This document shows, one piece after another, positions 13,901 through 24,800 of a DNA stretch of 64,000 nt (the first letter of the stretch is position 1; the number at the start of each line of letters is the position of its first letter). The DNA comes from Apostichopus japonicus. Taxonomy: Eukaryota > Echinodermata > Holothuroidea > Aspidochirotida > Stichopodidae. The stretch spans positions 17,913,917 to 17,977,916 of the forward strand of contig NC_092571.1 in the NCBI RefSeq assembly GCF_037975245.1. Direction: 5' to 3'. The notes under the pieces were generated by a model. That model saw only the letters and a list, made by a program, of their open reading frames with translations, did no database searches and was not told where the DNA came from. The position numbers and the translations under genes were made by a program.

Positions 13901-15013
13901 CCACGTGTTTCATGCACAATATTTTCTTTAGCCGTAGACCTAATGTTAGTGTAGTAATTATGCCGTAGTCCAAAAACAGAACAAAATTTGTTGTTCCATG
14001 TTTCAATCGCTCTTTTTTGGCATTGACTGTTGTAGGATCCCAATTGTACCAAAGCAATAGGTCACAAAATATGAATTATGTCAAAACGAGTTAGAAGAGT
14101 CACACGGCAAAACATCATAAGTTGAACCCATTTATATTAAGGCACTGTGCAACCAAAGCCTACATGCGATTGATGACTATGAATATCAACACGCTACGTG
14201 ATATCAGTATGGTGACGTTAGCTACCGGAGATATAGCTTATGATGCTATCACGTTTAGTGTGACACTTATGTAATATACAATGACCTAGGAAGAAAATGT
14301 AGTCGGATTACTGCTATTCCGGCTCGATTCGAACGATACACCAATACTAGCATTCTTCGATAGGGGTAGGCTAATCAATATTTTACGAATGACTCTAGGT
14401 TCTTAGATTTATTCGCAATGGGTTTTTTCGACTACAAAACTTAAAAACAATTAAATAATGTGATAATGACACACTTATCTGACAATGTCAATGTTCAATC
14501 ATAAATATATAATCATAAATAATTCGTAAGAATAGGGTATATAATATTATAATAGCAGCATGAAAAGTCTATATTTCCACGAAATATGTAAAAATTGTGT
14601 TATTCAATCCCCCAATTCGATAAAAAGCCGAAATAAAATGTCGATATTTCAAGATAAAAGCTTGCAATTTCTATATAAACATCTTTACAACTTTCGACAT
14701 AAAACGGTAACATTTCGACATATATGGTCAATATTCCGAGATTTCATAAATGTCGATAATTTGCGATGAAACAGTTGCATCTTAAAGGCAAAAAGGCAAA
14801 ACCTCGATCTATAAAACTTTCGAATCGAAAATTGAAGAAAAAATCAAAATAAGTAGGAATGCCAACATTAGGAGAAATACAGTTTTGCCCCACCCCGCCA
14901 CATTTCTTGATGGCTCTAAGCCACTGGTGATGATAAGGCAAACTTACCAAGCTGGCGGCAAAAACAGCCAAGAATGCACTGAAGCACAACAGGATCAAGA
15001 ATGATAACTTCAT
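4948..15013 (-). CDS. Secreted multi-peptide precursor built from tandem micro-exons (unrecognised)
   Basis: Exon 1 (15013-14948) encodes a signal peptide (MKLSFLILLCF..., 22 residues) ending in phase 0. It is followed on the minus strand by small exons between AG and GT, all in phase 0 with lengths divisible by 3. Type B (72 nt): 13615-13544, 12781-12710, 11921-11850, 11014-10943, 10162-10091, 9302-9231, 8394-8323, 7539-7468, 6679-6608. Type A (84 nt): 13155-13072, 12312-12229, 11452-11369, 9693-9610, 8833-8750, 7070-6987, 6214-6131. Each encodes an acidic spacer (ERETEDLDE or ENEAEDLNE), Lys, a nine-residue core (GWKKIIFGG, GWRKILWGG, GWWKKIFGG or GWRKIIFGG), then Lys-Arg. Type A ends in a second acidic run, EADEDLE. 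A divergent exon (5676-5584) and a short terminal exon with a stop (4971-4948) close the frame. The layout predicts proteolytic release of many short cationic peptides, perhaps C-terminally amidated. Neuropeptide or antimicrobial role is inference; I recognise no family. Confidence 0.75.
5584..5676 (-). CDS. Divergent repeat-unit exon without basic cleavage sites
   Basis: A 93-nt phase-0 open segment between AG (ttacattag) and GT (GTAATA). It aligns with the type A unit: ENGWEMIIFDGADEGLDDL keeps the Gly-Trp, Ile-Ile-Phe and Gly positions and the acidic tail. It has lost the Lys residues in the core and the Lys-Arg site, so it should not release a cationic peptide. It may be a C-terminal spacer domain or a decaying unit. 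Confidence 0.5.
7843..7930 (-). pseudogene. Broken type A exon (frameshift, lost donor)
   Basis: The unit is 88 nt instead of 84. Four extra bases follow the codons for ENEA and bring a stop into frame. The donor is GAGGAAATG rather than GAGGTAATG, so the GT is missing. The Gly-Trp core is still recognisable. Because every unit is phase 0 and a multiple of 3, skipping this one leaves the precursor in frame. Confidence 0.75.
10462..10549 (-). pseudogene. Broken type A exon (frameshift, both splice sites lost)
   Basis: It is the duplicated partner of the broken exon at 7843-7930 and has the same 4-nt insertion and the same missing donor. In addition its acceptor reads ctgaccaa where other copies have ctgaccag. 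The unit was therefore already broken before the 2.62-kb duplication and has decayed further since. Confidence 0.75.
12710..12781 (-). pseudogene. Type B peptide exon with mutated splice donor
   Basis: The frame is intact and encodes DEKGWKKIIFGGKRGLE, but the donor is GAG|ATATGG where the other copies have GAG|GTATGG, a single G-to-A change at the first intron base. The exon is probably skipped, or a cryptic donor is used. The coding sequence itself shows no decay, so the change is likely recent. Confidence 0.6.
14948..15013 (-). CDS. Signal-peptide exon of the peptide precursor
   Basis: The ATG at 15013 opens a 22-codon exon: MKLS, then a hydrophobic core rich in Leu and Phe, then AVFAAS with a likely signal-peptidase site after Ala-Ala-Ser. 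It ends at a consensus donor (TTG|GTAAGT) in phase 0, which matches every downstream micro-exon. No other exon between here and 13615 is needed to keep the frame. Confidence 0.75.
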
Positions 15014-15102
15014 TTTGTTCGATGAAATTCTCAAGGTGTTGCCAGATACAAAACGTTGTCAGCAGATCTGGTGAACGAGTGCACGAATTAAAGTTTCTGC
15101 AA

Positions 15103-15110
15103 CTTATAAA
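15103..15110 (-). promoter_or_regulatory. Candidate TATA box of the peptide gene
   Basis: On the minus strand the sequence is TTTATAAG, about 90 nt upstream of the ATG at 15013. That would place a start site near 15075 with a short 5' UTR. It is a short motif judged only by position. Confidence 0.4.
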
Positions 15111-16949
15111 AACTTTTGAAACCACCAGCAAAATTGAGTCTCTAACGTTACCATGAAAGGTCAATTGACCGATAGTATCAATGATGGTACAATTAAGGGT
15201 AACGTAATACTTTATGCATCTTTTATTACATCACTTGACCTGAATCAGATGGACCCTATGCCTTTCGTTTTAATACAGGTTAAAATGTTGAAAAAAAAAT
15301 TGAAAAAATTATAAAATGGTCGTGGAACCCCTCACTGGTCATATACACTTTCCCTGCACATGCTGTTAATGGAAGTAGAAATTTACCATGATAATTTTAT
15401 TGTTCTTAAACAGTAAATTGTTCTATAATAATTATTTATAAGTGACCGTGATAGACCAAAATCTTAAAATTGTCGTTTGCTGAGTGAGCAATTTTAGGCT
15501 TAGAAGGGACATTGAACATTTTTCGACGATATTTCTAAACTTCTACTTTAAATTTGTCAACATTTCAAAATTGTTTGATAGTTTTATACCATTTTAATAT
15601 TCCAAACCATTCAGTCTGCCTTTCCTATCACTCTCCTATCTATTCTTCCTTTGCTCTATGCATAGGCATTTAAAGAATGGTGAATTAATGTTTTGGAAAA
15701 CTTGCTAAATACCGTTAAATTGTCATTTACTGATTCACTGCAGTTATCAATCAATCAATCATAATTAATTGATTACATTCCCATTTGTTTTATCCTCTAA
15801 CAATTTTCTTTTGACAATAAAGAATATATCTTTAACCTTAACTGTCGTATTAAGTTACTTTTTTATGCCTTTTACTTCAATATCTACTTGGCTTGACAAA
15901 TCAAGTTACGATCTTCAGAGTTCTTGTGTTTACAAGGACACTCTACTCTAGGGTACTCTAACGCGGATTATTGACCACTTCTACTGATGACTTCAACCTT
16001 GAGTCACTTCACTTAACTTTTTCAAAGTTCAAACTGGCCATCCATGAAATAATTACCCATAGTTCCACTTACCAGTGGGGAAGGAAGGGGATTAGGGTTA
16101 TACGGTACTGCAAAACCCCATGCACTGCATGCTTTCTCTCCATACACCAACCTATTAAGACCTATTACAAAGTGCACTTTATCAAGACAAACGTGACTGT
16201 TCTTTCAAGTTTTTGCTTGTTTGTTGTTGTTGTTGTTTTGCCGATATTTGATGCTGTCAAAGTCATATCCATGTAAAAAGACAAGTGGAATCAAATTTGA
16301 AATACAGTTTTAAGTAAACTCGTTGCAGATAGCTCACATGGTTCTGCCCCCCGTAACGTCGCACATTATGTTCCCCGAACCTAAAGAGAATCGAGTGAAT
16401 TATTATTACGTGTAGATTATGTAATACGCTGATTTTGAGGATAATTAGTAAATATGTATGTGTTGTCTATACATACAGTAGGGTAACATATGTCACGGTC
16501 AAGGAATAGCTATTACCAATCGGCTATATAGGCAATGGCAGTCCTTACGTCATCTATCTCTCGTGTCGAAGCTATCTGGTAACCGTGACTACGTTTATTA
16601 GATATAAAATTATGTCTGGAAGCTGCGTGCTAGGGGTAAAGAAGTAATAGTAATGCCATAGGTGAGAAACCTCTGCCTATGTTAATCGGTATGTACATTT
16701 ATATACATTTTCATAAATACCCTTTACAAATATTGTACAATGAAGTGTGTTATGGTATATTCCTCTATGTATCTTGAACCCGCGGGCTCATCAAACAAAG
16801 TGACCAGATAATTACGACTCGCACACACACACACACAACTTAATTCCCTTTTATGACGTCAGATAACATGATAAAATGTAACTTTAAACTTTACTTCGGC
16901 AAGAATAAATGGTGATCCGTTTCATTATTGTTGTTGATTGTTGATTAGA

Positions 16950-17240
16950 AACTATTAGAACATTTTTTATGGATTTTCTGTGCACTGTTGGACAGTGAAG
17001 AGTGTAGTGTTGGACAATGAACGTTATGTGTATTGTGAAGCAGTGGACAGTAAAACGTGCATTGTTAGACAAATAGCAGTGAACTGTAGAACTGTGTACT
17101 ATAGGACAATGAATAGTGTTCTGTAGGACAGTGAACAGTGTTTTGTATACTGTAGGACAGTGAACAGTGTGATGTGTACTGTATGACAGTGAACTGGAGT
17201 GTACTGTTGGATAGTGAACAGTGTACTGTTGGATAATACA
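16950..17240. repeat. Minisatellite, about 30-bp imperfect unit
   Basis: Repeated variants of gtactgtaggacagtgaacagt occur across the segment, with drift between units. The minus-strand open frame through it (HYPTVHS-like repeats) is a by-product of the repeat. Confidence 0.75.
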
Positions 17241-17455
17241 CCACAAAATGGAACTTTACGTCAAGAGGTTCGAAGAATGATCTTGATAACTACCATGGAA
17301 TTACTTTCCCTACCTGTCTTTGAAAACTCTCCCCATCAGTTTTAAACGAACGTATTGTGAATTATCTCAAATGCACTAGTGATGAGCAAGCCGAGTTTAG
17401 AAGTAATTACTCCACGCCTTACGAGTAACCCTCTTAGATTTAGAGAAAATGATTT

Positions 17456-17746
17456 CAGGCGCGTAGCCAAGGGGGGGGGCGAAGGGGGCAGCCGCCCCCC
17501 CCTTGAGCATATTTTTAATTTTTTTTTAAATGTTTTTATGATATCGCTAGTATTTTCGAAAGAGAAAATGCTAAGATGCAACCTACAGGGCCTGGGAAGT
17601 GCCATTTCCAGCGATCTGGGAGGCATTGTCAGCCAAAATTTTCTTGTACGCTTCGCGCCAATCATGATGGCGCTACGCTTAGATAGTTTACAATGCCGAA
17701 TCTACATTTTCGCCCCTCCCTTGGCAAATTCCTGGCTAAGCGCCTG
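17456..17746. mobile_element. hAT-type MITE with 8-bp target-site duplication
   Basis: The ends are inverted: caggcgcgtagcca at the left and tggctaagcgcctg at the right. Both flanks carry the 8-bp duplication aatgattt (17448-17455 and 17747-17754). The element is 291 bp with no coding capacity, and G/C-rich runs sit near the left end. An 8-bp duplication and a CAG start point to the hAT superfamily. Confidence 0.8.
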
Positions 17747-17865
17747 AATGATTTAGTGTCACAATAGTGTACTTTAGTAATATTATTCAGAAGATTTTTA
17801 TAGCGGTAAATGAATAGGACACTTTTTCCAGTTGGGTGAAAAGCCAGGAAGTACTGCCCGTCTTT

Positions 17866-18528
17866 GGTGCGCCTAGTGTGCCATTTGTCATTAAATCGAT
17901 ATATGTAAAATTAAATTGACATATGTGAATGACTACACAAGCCTATAGCTAGATATTGGCATTGGCAATAAGCCAAGCTGTCCGGTTAGGTCATTGTAGG
18001 CTTGCACAACCAATTAAAATGCATATCAAAAAACTGCTGGATCTTCCATGGTCATGGTTACCAATTTTGGCATTGAAGCAAATCTTAATAAAATAAACGC
18101 TGTGAAGATACCGTTTAGCTATTCTAATTTCAACTGTTTGGATTATGGGTCTATTAATATGCATATAAACTTTAGTCATAGCACGAAAACTGACATATTA
18201 CATTTTATTTCGACACATTTCTTCCAATCAGAACGCTAGGAAACAATATGTGACAGTGGTCTTCCAATGAGAGCACGAGAAACCGACATATATGTCAATT
18301 TTATATGACATATGTTGATTTCTACCAATCAGAGCACAAGCAAACAACAGGTCCCACTGGTCGTCCAGTCAGCGCACGAGAAACTTACATATGGCAATCT
18401 GTACTTGAACTTCAGCCTCTGAAGAAGATCCTGCTAGGATTGAAACGTGAAGCCCACGTACTTTTACACATATCTCAATTTAATTCGATATACATCAATT
18501 TCAGGACTTATGGCACACTAGGCGCAGC
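17866..18528. mobile_element. Non-autonomous element with about 65-bp imperfect inverted repeats
   Basis: The left arm (17866-17932) and the reverse complement of the right arm (18462-18528) share tgcgcctagtgtgccat and then an AT-rich stretch with attaaattga. Between the arms are several copies of a ccaatcagagcac...agaaac motif about 60 bp apart. Near the right arm lies a CTGAAGA-hairpin-GAAA segment (18419-18445) like that in the Penelope repeats. It may be a small retroelement derivative; the class is uncertain. Confidence 0.55.
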
Positions 18529-18809
18529 GTACCCGACGGTATATATTGGTGGAGACACTATATCCCGACAGGTACTGTTCCGAGGGACAAGTGACACTAT
18601 CATGTGCTACACCGCAATCAAACGTAATACATAACAGTTACGTAACCGTTGTTAGGACGTACATAGTTTGCACTGTGTGAAGAAGATTGTGTAAGACGCG
18701 TTCGTTACTCAAGCCTAGGACGGTTTAGAACAATACTTTACATTCTTCATTTTAAAAACATTTTAAACACCAGCAGGTTATATCTTCATTGCAGGCACAA
18801 GGATATCTG

Positions 18810-21800
18810 ATGGCTTTAATATCTACCAGAAGTATTGGACAACTTCTTCAGTCCCAGGGAAGATTTTTTCCTGCTCAGGTATGTATCGCATTTGGTAACC
18901 TTATTGTAGGCCGAACTTGTATTGTAAGCCTAAGCCAGCCTGTAGCCTAGGCCTTACAAAGTTACATCTAAGGCCCTCTTACGGGCTCGGCCAGTGTTAT
19001 GTTAATGTTGAAATTGTGCCTGCAGTCTAAACCCAAGGTTAGGTCAAAGTCATAGGACAGTGCCGGGAGATGTGGAACCCTAAGGAAAAGGTCAGCGATA
19101 ACTTCTACCTTAGGCCTAGGCTAGTAAGTAGTAACACTACACTGACAACTTTCAGTACTAGCCCAGCCTACAAAGCCTATTCGTAGGGTAGAGTATAGCC
19201 TACATCATATGCATGTATAAGCCCTTCACTTTGGGAAATCTAGGCTAGAACATATGAGAGTTCTTAGACATCACAAATTTGACAAATTGGAAAATATTAA
19301 ACAAAATTAAACACCAGAAAAAGGTTATTTTATTATAGAATGTAGCATACCTATTCAACTTAAAAAATGAAATAGAACTTGGCCAACAAGTAACATTGTC
19401 ATTAACTATACTTTTGGCCTTTGAGTCATGCCAGCGGGCTTGAGCGCCATGGCATGCCTTCTGTGATTGTGAGAAGTACCATTTATTGCATGCAGTATGC
19501 AGGCCTAACAAGAAAACAAAGAAAAGCAAGAATAAAAATAATATTTTTATTTTTTTAAATCTGCCCATGTTCAAATCGATCTTAATGTGCAAGTTATGTA
19601 CCCAACATTGACAAATACACTTGTTACTGGCGAGTAAATGCTAGGCTTTTGAGAAATTCGCTAAAGTTAGACATTTTGTAGAGCCATTAAGACATAGGCA
19701 GTTCCCAGTTCACCTAGATAGCTTTACTCGCCAACACAAGCGTTACAAACATTTTGTATTAGATATATGGTATAAGCAATGCCTTGAAGAACATCAAGCA
19801 AGTTTTTCCATTCTTAAGCTGATCTATCAATGACATTCTCTTTGACACAAGTTGTACAAATATGGGAATTTTTCATGTGCGGTGTTTTTGACTTTGTTCA
19901 TAAACTAGTACTGTGGAATGGCAAAACATGCATAGTGAAAGTCTCAAACTTTGAAGATTTTTCATTACAAAATAAGGCAAACTAGCCTTTTTCATTACAA
20001 AATAATACAAATTAGTCTCATGAAATGTCAAGTACACAGGGTGGTACTACTGTAGATCTCTTCTAGATAAAAAAAATCAGCTGTCTTCAGCCTAACCCAT
20101 TCTCACTATTTAACTGTCACTATTTAACTATTTTTCGGAGCAACTCTACTGTACAACCTCATAAATTAATCATGGAAAAGCTGGAAACCTGACAATATAT
20201 AGCAAGAACTTGACACTTACAGTAAAACTCAGTTAAGAGAAATTACCAGCTCTCACATGGCTACAGTATGTTGGTAGTAATTTGGCAAAGAAAACCCTCC
20301 ATTGAACAGAATCGCAGCAAAATATATTTAGCAATGAATGAAACTTGATTGAAGAACTCTAGTATGCTATAGTTTGCTAGTACTATGATATCAGAACCTG
20401 AAGTTAGTTCCAATGTGTAGCGAAACACTCAGTTAAGTTGTACCACAACATTCATAATTACAGTATTAATTGAAACTTATATAAAAATTCCTCCTGCAAC
20501 GTAGGCTTTATAAATTTCCTTTCCTAAACATTCAAGGTTGTTCGACTGGCTCAAACAGCATCAGCACCACAACAAGAAAATGAGCAGAGGTTGAAGAAAT
20601 TTTCAGTTTACAGATGGGTGAGTACTATCTACAGGCTTGTTGAAAACAATAAACTTAATTTGACCACTTGTTATTAAAACAAGAAGTTTCTGGTTTTTGA
20701 TGTTGTTTTGTATTTTTTATGTGCAAGGAATGAAAGAAAAAAATAAAAACAATTTAAGTACATTATATACTCCTTCTTTAGAATACACTTGACTTTTAGA
20801 GTTGGATAAACATGTCATACTGTACCATATGTTCTTCCATATTTTCTAATCTCTAACAGAATCCCGAAAAGCCTGGTGACAAACCTCGTATGCAGACATA
20901 TGATGTTGACTTAAATAGGTTAGTATGGCAGTCAATGCATGCTACATGCTAGGCTGAATATTGAAATGCAACCATATTACAATATGGCACATGTATGTGA
21001 CATTTGAACTTTGACATCTCTCAAATGTGTTCTAACTTATTGTTTTCAAATTTGAGTCTTTGCTCTAATAGCGAGTTTTCAAACAATTATGTCAAAGGTA
21101 AAGTTAACAGAACTTTTGCCTTTCCTTTCAGTGACTTCATGAACTGTATGACTTATTGCACAATGATGAGCTCATAACAGGAACATTGTTTCTTTGGGAA
21201 AGGGTGGGAGGGGGGGGACAGGTGATTATGCCCAAAAAAGTATTAATCATTAGCTCATCCCAAATCAAAAATGTTGTCACATGAAACATGAGCAGTGAAT
21301 GTATTGAGTTGTAGATTACTGGTGTTATGGTTTAGAACAGGGTTGTCCAACCTACGTCCCGCGGGCCACGCATGGTTGCGTCCGGCCCGCCAGACATGCT
21401 CTACAGTGCGAAATGATAGTGAGCAGATATATTGATAACAATTTTAAGCTATATAATCAATCATTCGAACCTTCTGGTCCAAAAAACTGCATACAGGTCA
21501 GTTTGTGTGACACTCTCTCAGCGAAGGGGGGGGGGGTGGCTGGACTTTATTCATGTGTTATCAGGAAGGAAAATAAATCAGTGCGCTCCGCGCGCAGTGC
21601 TCATATCTTGTTGCCTTGGGATTCGGGCAAAAGTCGAAAAATCGAGCGTAGGGTTCATGCGGCCCCCTCCTTCATCATAATCATTCCATGCGGCCCTCCT
21701 CTGCAAAAGGTTGGACAACCCTGGTTTAGAAAGTCATGCTCCAATCCATCTGCTCTTTACTTCAAACAATAAGGGATCTTCATCATCAAAATAAAATTTC

Positions 21801-24800
21801 TGAGGGTCACCAGTTCAACTCATATTCCAGCCAAACATTTCATTGCTTCAAAACATATTACTTCCCAATCACAGTTTTCTGTTCCTTCTTTGATGATGAC
21901 GCCCGTGACCTCTTTGTTTTCCCTTCTAGTTGTGGACCAATGGTCTTGGATGCCCTAGTTAAGATCAAGAATGAAATGGACCCTACCTTGACCTTTAGGA
22001 GGTCGTGTCGGGAAGGTATCTGTGGTTCTTGTGCCATGAACATCAATGGAACCAACACTCTGGCCTGCATCAGGTATGGAAACACTTGACATATACTGAC
22101 TTTCCTCATCCAGTACTGCTCTGCAGTACTGCTTGATGTCGCATTTCTCTAGTTCTCCCAGATCACCACAGTAAATATTGATCAGGCAGCCAGACAAGCC
22201 CTTTGTACAAAGTGTTGATCTACAGACAAGTGTCACAGAACTTTTACTAATCCATCTAGCATGCATGTACATGATGGTCGTTTTGTGCAATTTCTGTTGT
22301 GTTTTTGTAGTGTCACATTAAAGTTGAATTACAAGTCCTCAAGTATTAGTTTGTCTCAGAAATAATTAATTTTGTTTTATACATAGCTTGACAAGACTAT
22401 TTGGCTGTTATGAAGAATCTTGGGCATGTATTATCTGTGTTACAGATCAGTTGTGTTTCCATGCCATCTATTGTACATTCAGTCACTGAGTATGCAATAA
22501 TCTCAACCCAAGCTAGCAACAGTACCATTTGGTTTGTTGACCAGGGAAACCAAATGAGATACAGAAATATCATATATTATGATTATTATTATGCCAATTT
22601 TTATGATCTTTTCTCCATAATTAAGACATCTGTTTTCCAGTTTTACTTTTAATAATCCGTTATTGCAACTGAGCTTAAGTTAAGGTGTTTATTTAAATGG
22701 ATCTGAAAAAAAAGATAATTCTTAGTGAAGAGGGACATTTCTTGTTTTCCAACTCTTTTTTTTCTTGGTTTTAACCCATTTTACAATTTCTTTTGTTTTG
22801 CTCATTCAGCCGCATCGACACCTCTCAGAACAAAGCAACCAAAATCTATCCACTTCCACACATGTATGTTATCAAGGACTTGGTACCAGTAAGTACAAAT
22901 GTGTAGTTGCACTATAAGCTTCATACTTCAATAGGTTCATAATACCCTGGATGTTCTTTTGAAAGCAAAAAAAGGAGCTGTTCGCAGTTCCAAGCAATAT
23001 TAACTATGATTACATTCCAGATGATCTAAACAAAGCACATGAAGTGATTAAATCATGTACTGTTCATTTATCGTAATTAGTACCAAATTCTTTTTTCTAT
23101 GCTTAAAGGTCAAAAGTAATTGGACTCATATATTGGCCCGTGAATTATAGGTAAAAAGTTGTCAAAAATAGCCTCTTGGTATTTCTGACTCACCAAATTA
23201 TTTTAAGTGATTTGGGTGTTTTAAAGTGGACCGCACACTGCTAGATTGAACAAACAACCAGACTCAATGGATGGTCCTAACATGGATGACCATTGATGAT
23301 CAGTTGGTTTATGTTAATTAGGACTATAACTGTAATCACGATGTAGCCAGGTTTTAGTCGCATCGAAGTCAGTCTGGATTCGTCACCATTTAGCATCTTT
23401 TTAAACTTGTTTTTCTACTGCCTGTCAGCTACGATTGTACAGTGTGTGGCAGTTATGGAGAGGGTTGCAGTAAAAAGGGCCATTCTTAGCAATAATAACT
23501 AAAAGTGGATGCTCTAAATATCCTTTGAGTCTCAAGTTAATTTTCTCTTAGACATTTATTTTTTACCCCCGCAGTTAACTTATAGACTAACATTGTTCAC
23601 TTCTTATATGAACCGTCTTGGACGATGTCGGACAGGATGATCATCAGAGATATGTGATGCACTTTTTGTGAATTTCATCTCTTTGGTGTGGGCCCTGAAA
23701 AGGAGCTAAGAGACTTGACCTTTGGCCCTGCAAAAGGAGCTAAGAGCTTGACCAAGTTTACCATGGAATTGAAACTACCTCTATTTCTGCGACAATGCAT
23801 GTGACCCCTTCCACTTTTTCACCTTTCCCACATGTTATATGCAAATTGAGCAACTATTGTATCATTCTCCATTTGGCTTCTTTTTTCCCCCTGCAGGATA
23901 TGAATAATTTCTATGCCCAGTATAAATCTATTCAGCCATACCTGCAAAGGAAAGAGGAGATTAAATATGGTGAACAGCAGTTTCTGCAGTCAATTGAAGA
24001 CAGGGATAAACTGGTAAGGTCAAAGGTCGTTTTAAACATGAATGATAATCTAAGCAAAACCAAGGTGGCACACCTGATGTAGTTTAATTTTGATTGTTTA
24101 GAATAAAATAGTTGACCTTGCTTCATTTTGTCTCCTCCCCATCCTCATTTATACCCCTTTTGAGGAACAACCTTTCTGTTTGGACAACGTCGAAATGGAG
24201 ACCTAGTTTGTTAGATGGATGACTTGCATGATTTCTCACTGGTATATCAGCCTTGGTAGCATATTTTAACCAGATCTCACGTTATCACGTAGGCTGGTAT
24301 AATCTGTAACCAGTAAATTCTAAACCAGTAGTCATCAGGCAGTCCATCATCTTGGCAAGGTTGCATAAAGGCACAAAATGCTCCCCCCCCCCCTTTTCAA
24401 ATTTTCTGTGCTTTGTTTATACTTATTTTTAACCTTATTCTGTTTGTAACTTTAATATTTGATATTTTATGTGTTTGGCTGCAGGGAGAAAATTTCCATA
24501 TTCTTATGGACGAAATAAATCTATCCATCCATCCATCTGTCTGTCTGTAGATCTTAACCTAGAATCATATTTTTCATTTGTTGTTGTCATTCTTTTGTGC
24601 CCTTCTTCAATTCCTGTTGTGGATTAACCTATTGTAATAAATACAGAATCATTCTTTTGTTCAATACTAAGGATCTTAACCTTCATCCTATTGTGGTATT
24701 GTTCAACTATTGTTGTTTTCATGCTTTTGTTCATTTCATGAGATATGTTTTGTTCTCTAACCTATTGTAATATATACCATCCCTTTGTTCTCTTCTTGAG

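Larger units (their letters stand above)
15111..18809. other. Intergenic region between the peptide gene and SDHB
   Basis: These are divergent 5' flanks: the peptide gene on the minus strand and SDHB on the plus strand. The region holds a minisatellite (16950-17240), an hAT-type MITE (17456-17746) and an inverted-repeat element (17866-18528). Open frames here lie inside repeats or resemble nothing I know. Confidence 0.6.

Noticed and set aside
13780-14057. 90-codon minus-strand frame in intron 1 of the peptide gene
   Set aside because: No acceptor and donor in the right phase, no recognisable motif; the signal exon already joins the first repeat exon in frame.
16884-17246. 120-codon minus-strand frame with His-Cys-Pro-Thr-Val repeats
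   Set aside because: It is a translation of the 30-bp minisatellite with no other support.
18305-18634. 109-codon frame just upstream of SDHB
   Set aside because: It lies largely within the inverted-repeat element and has no family resemblance.
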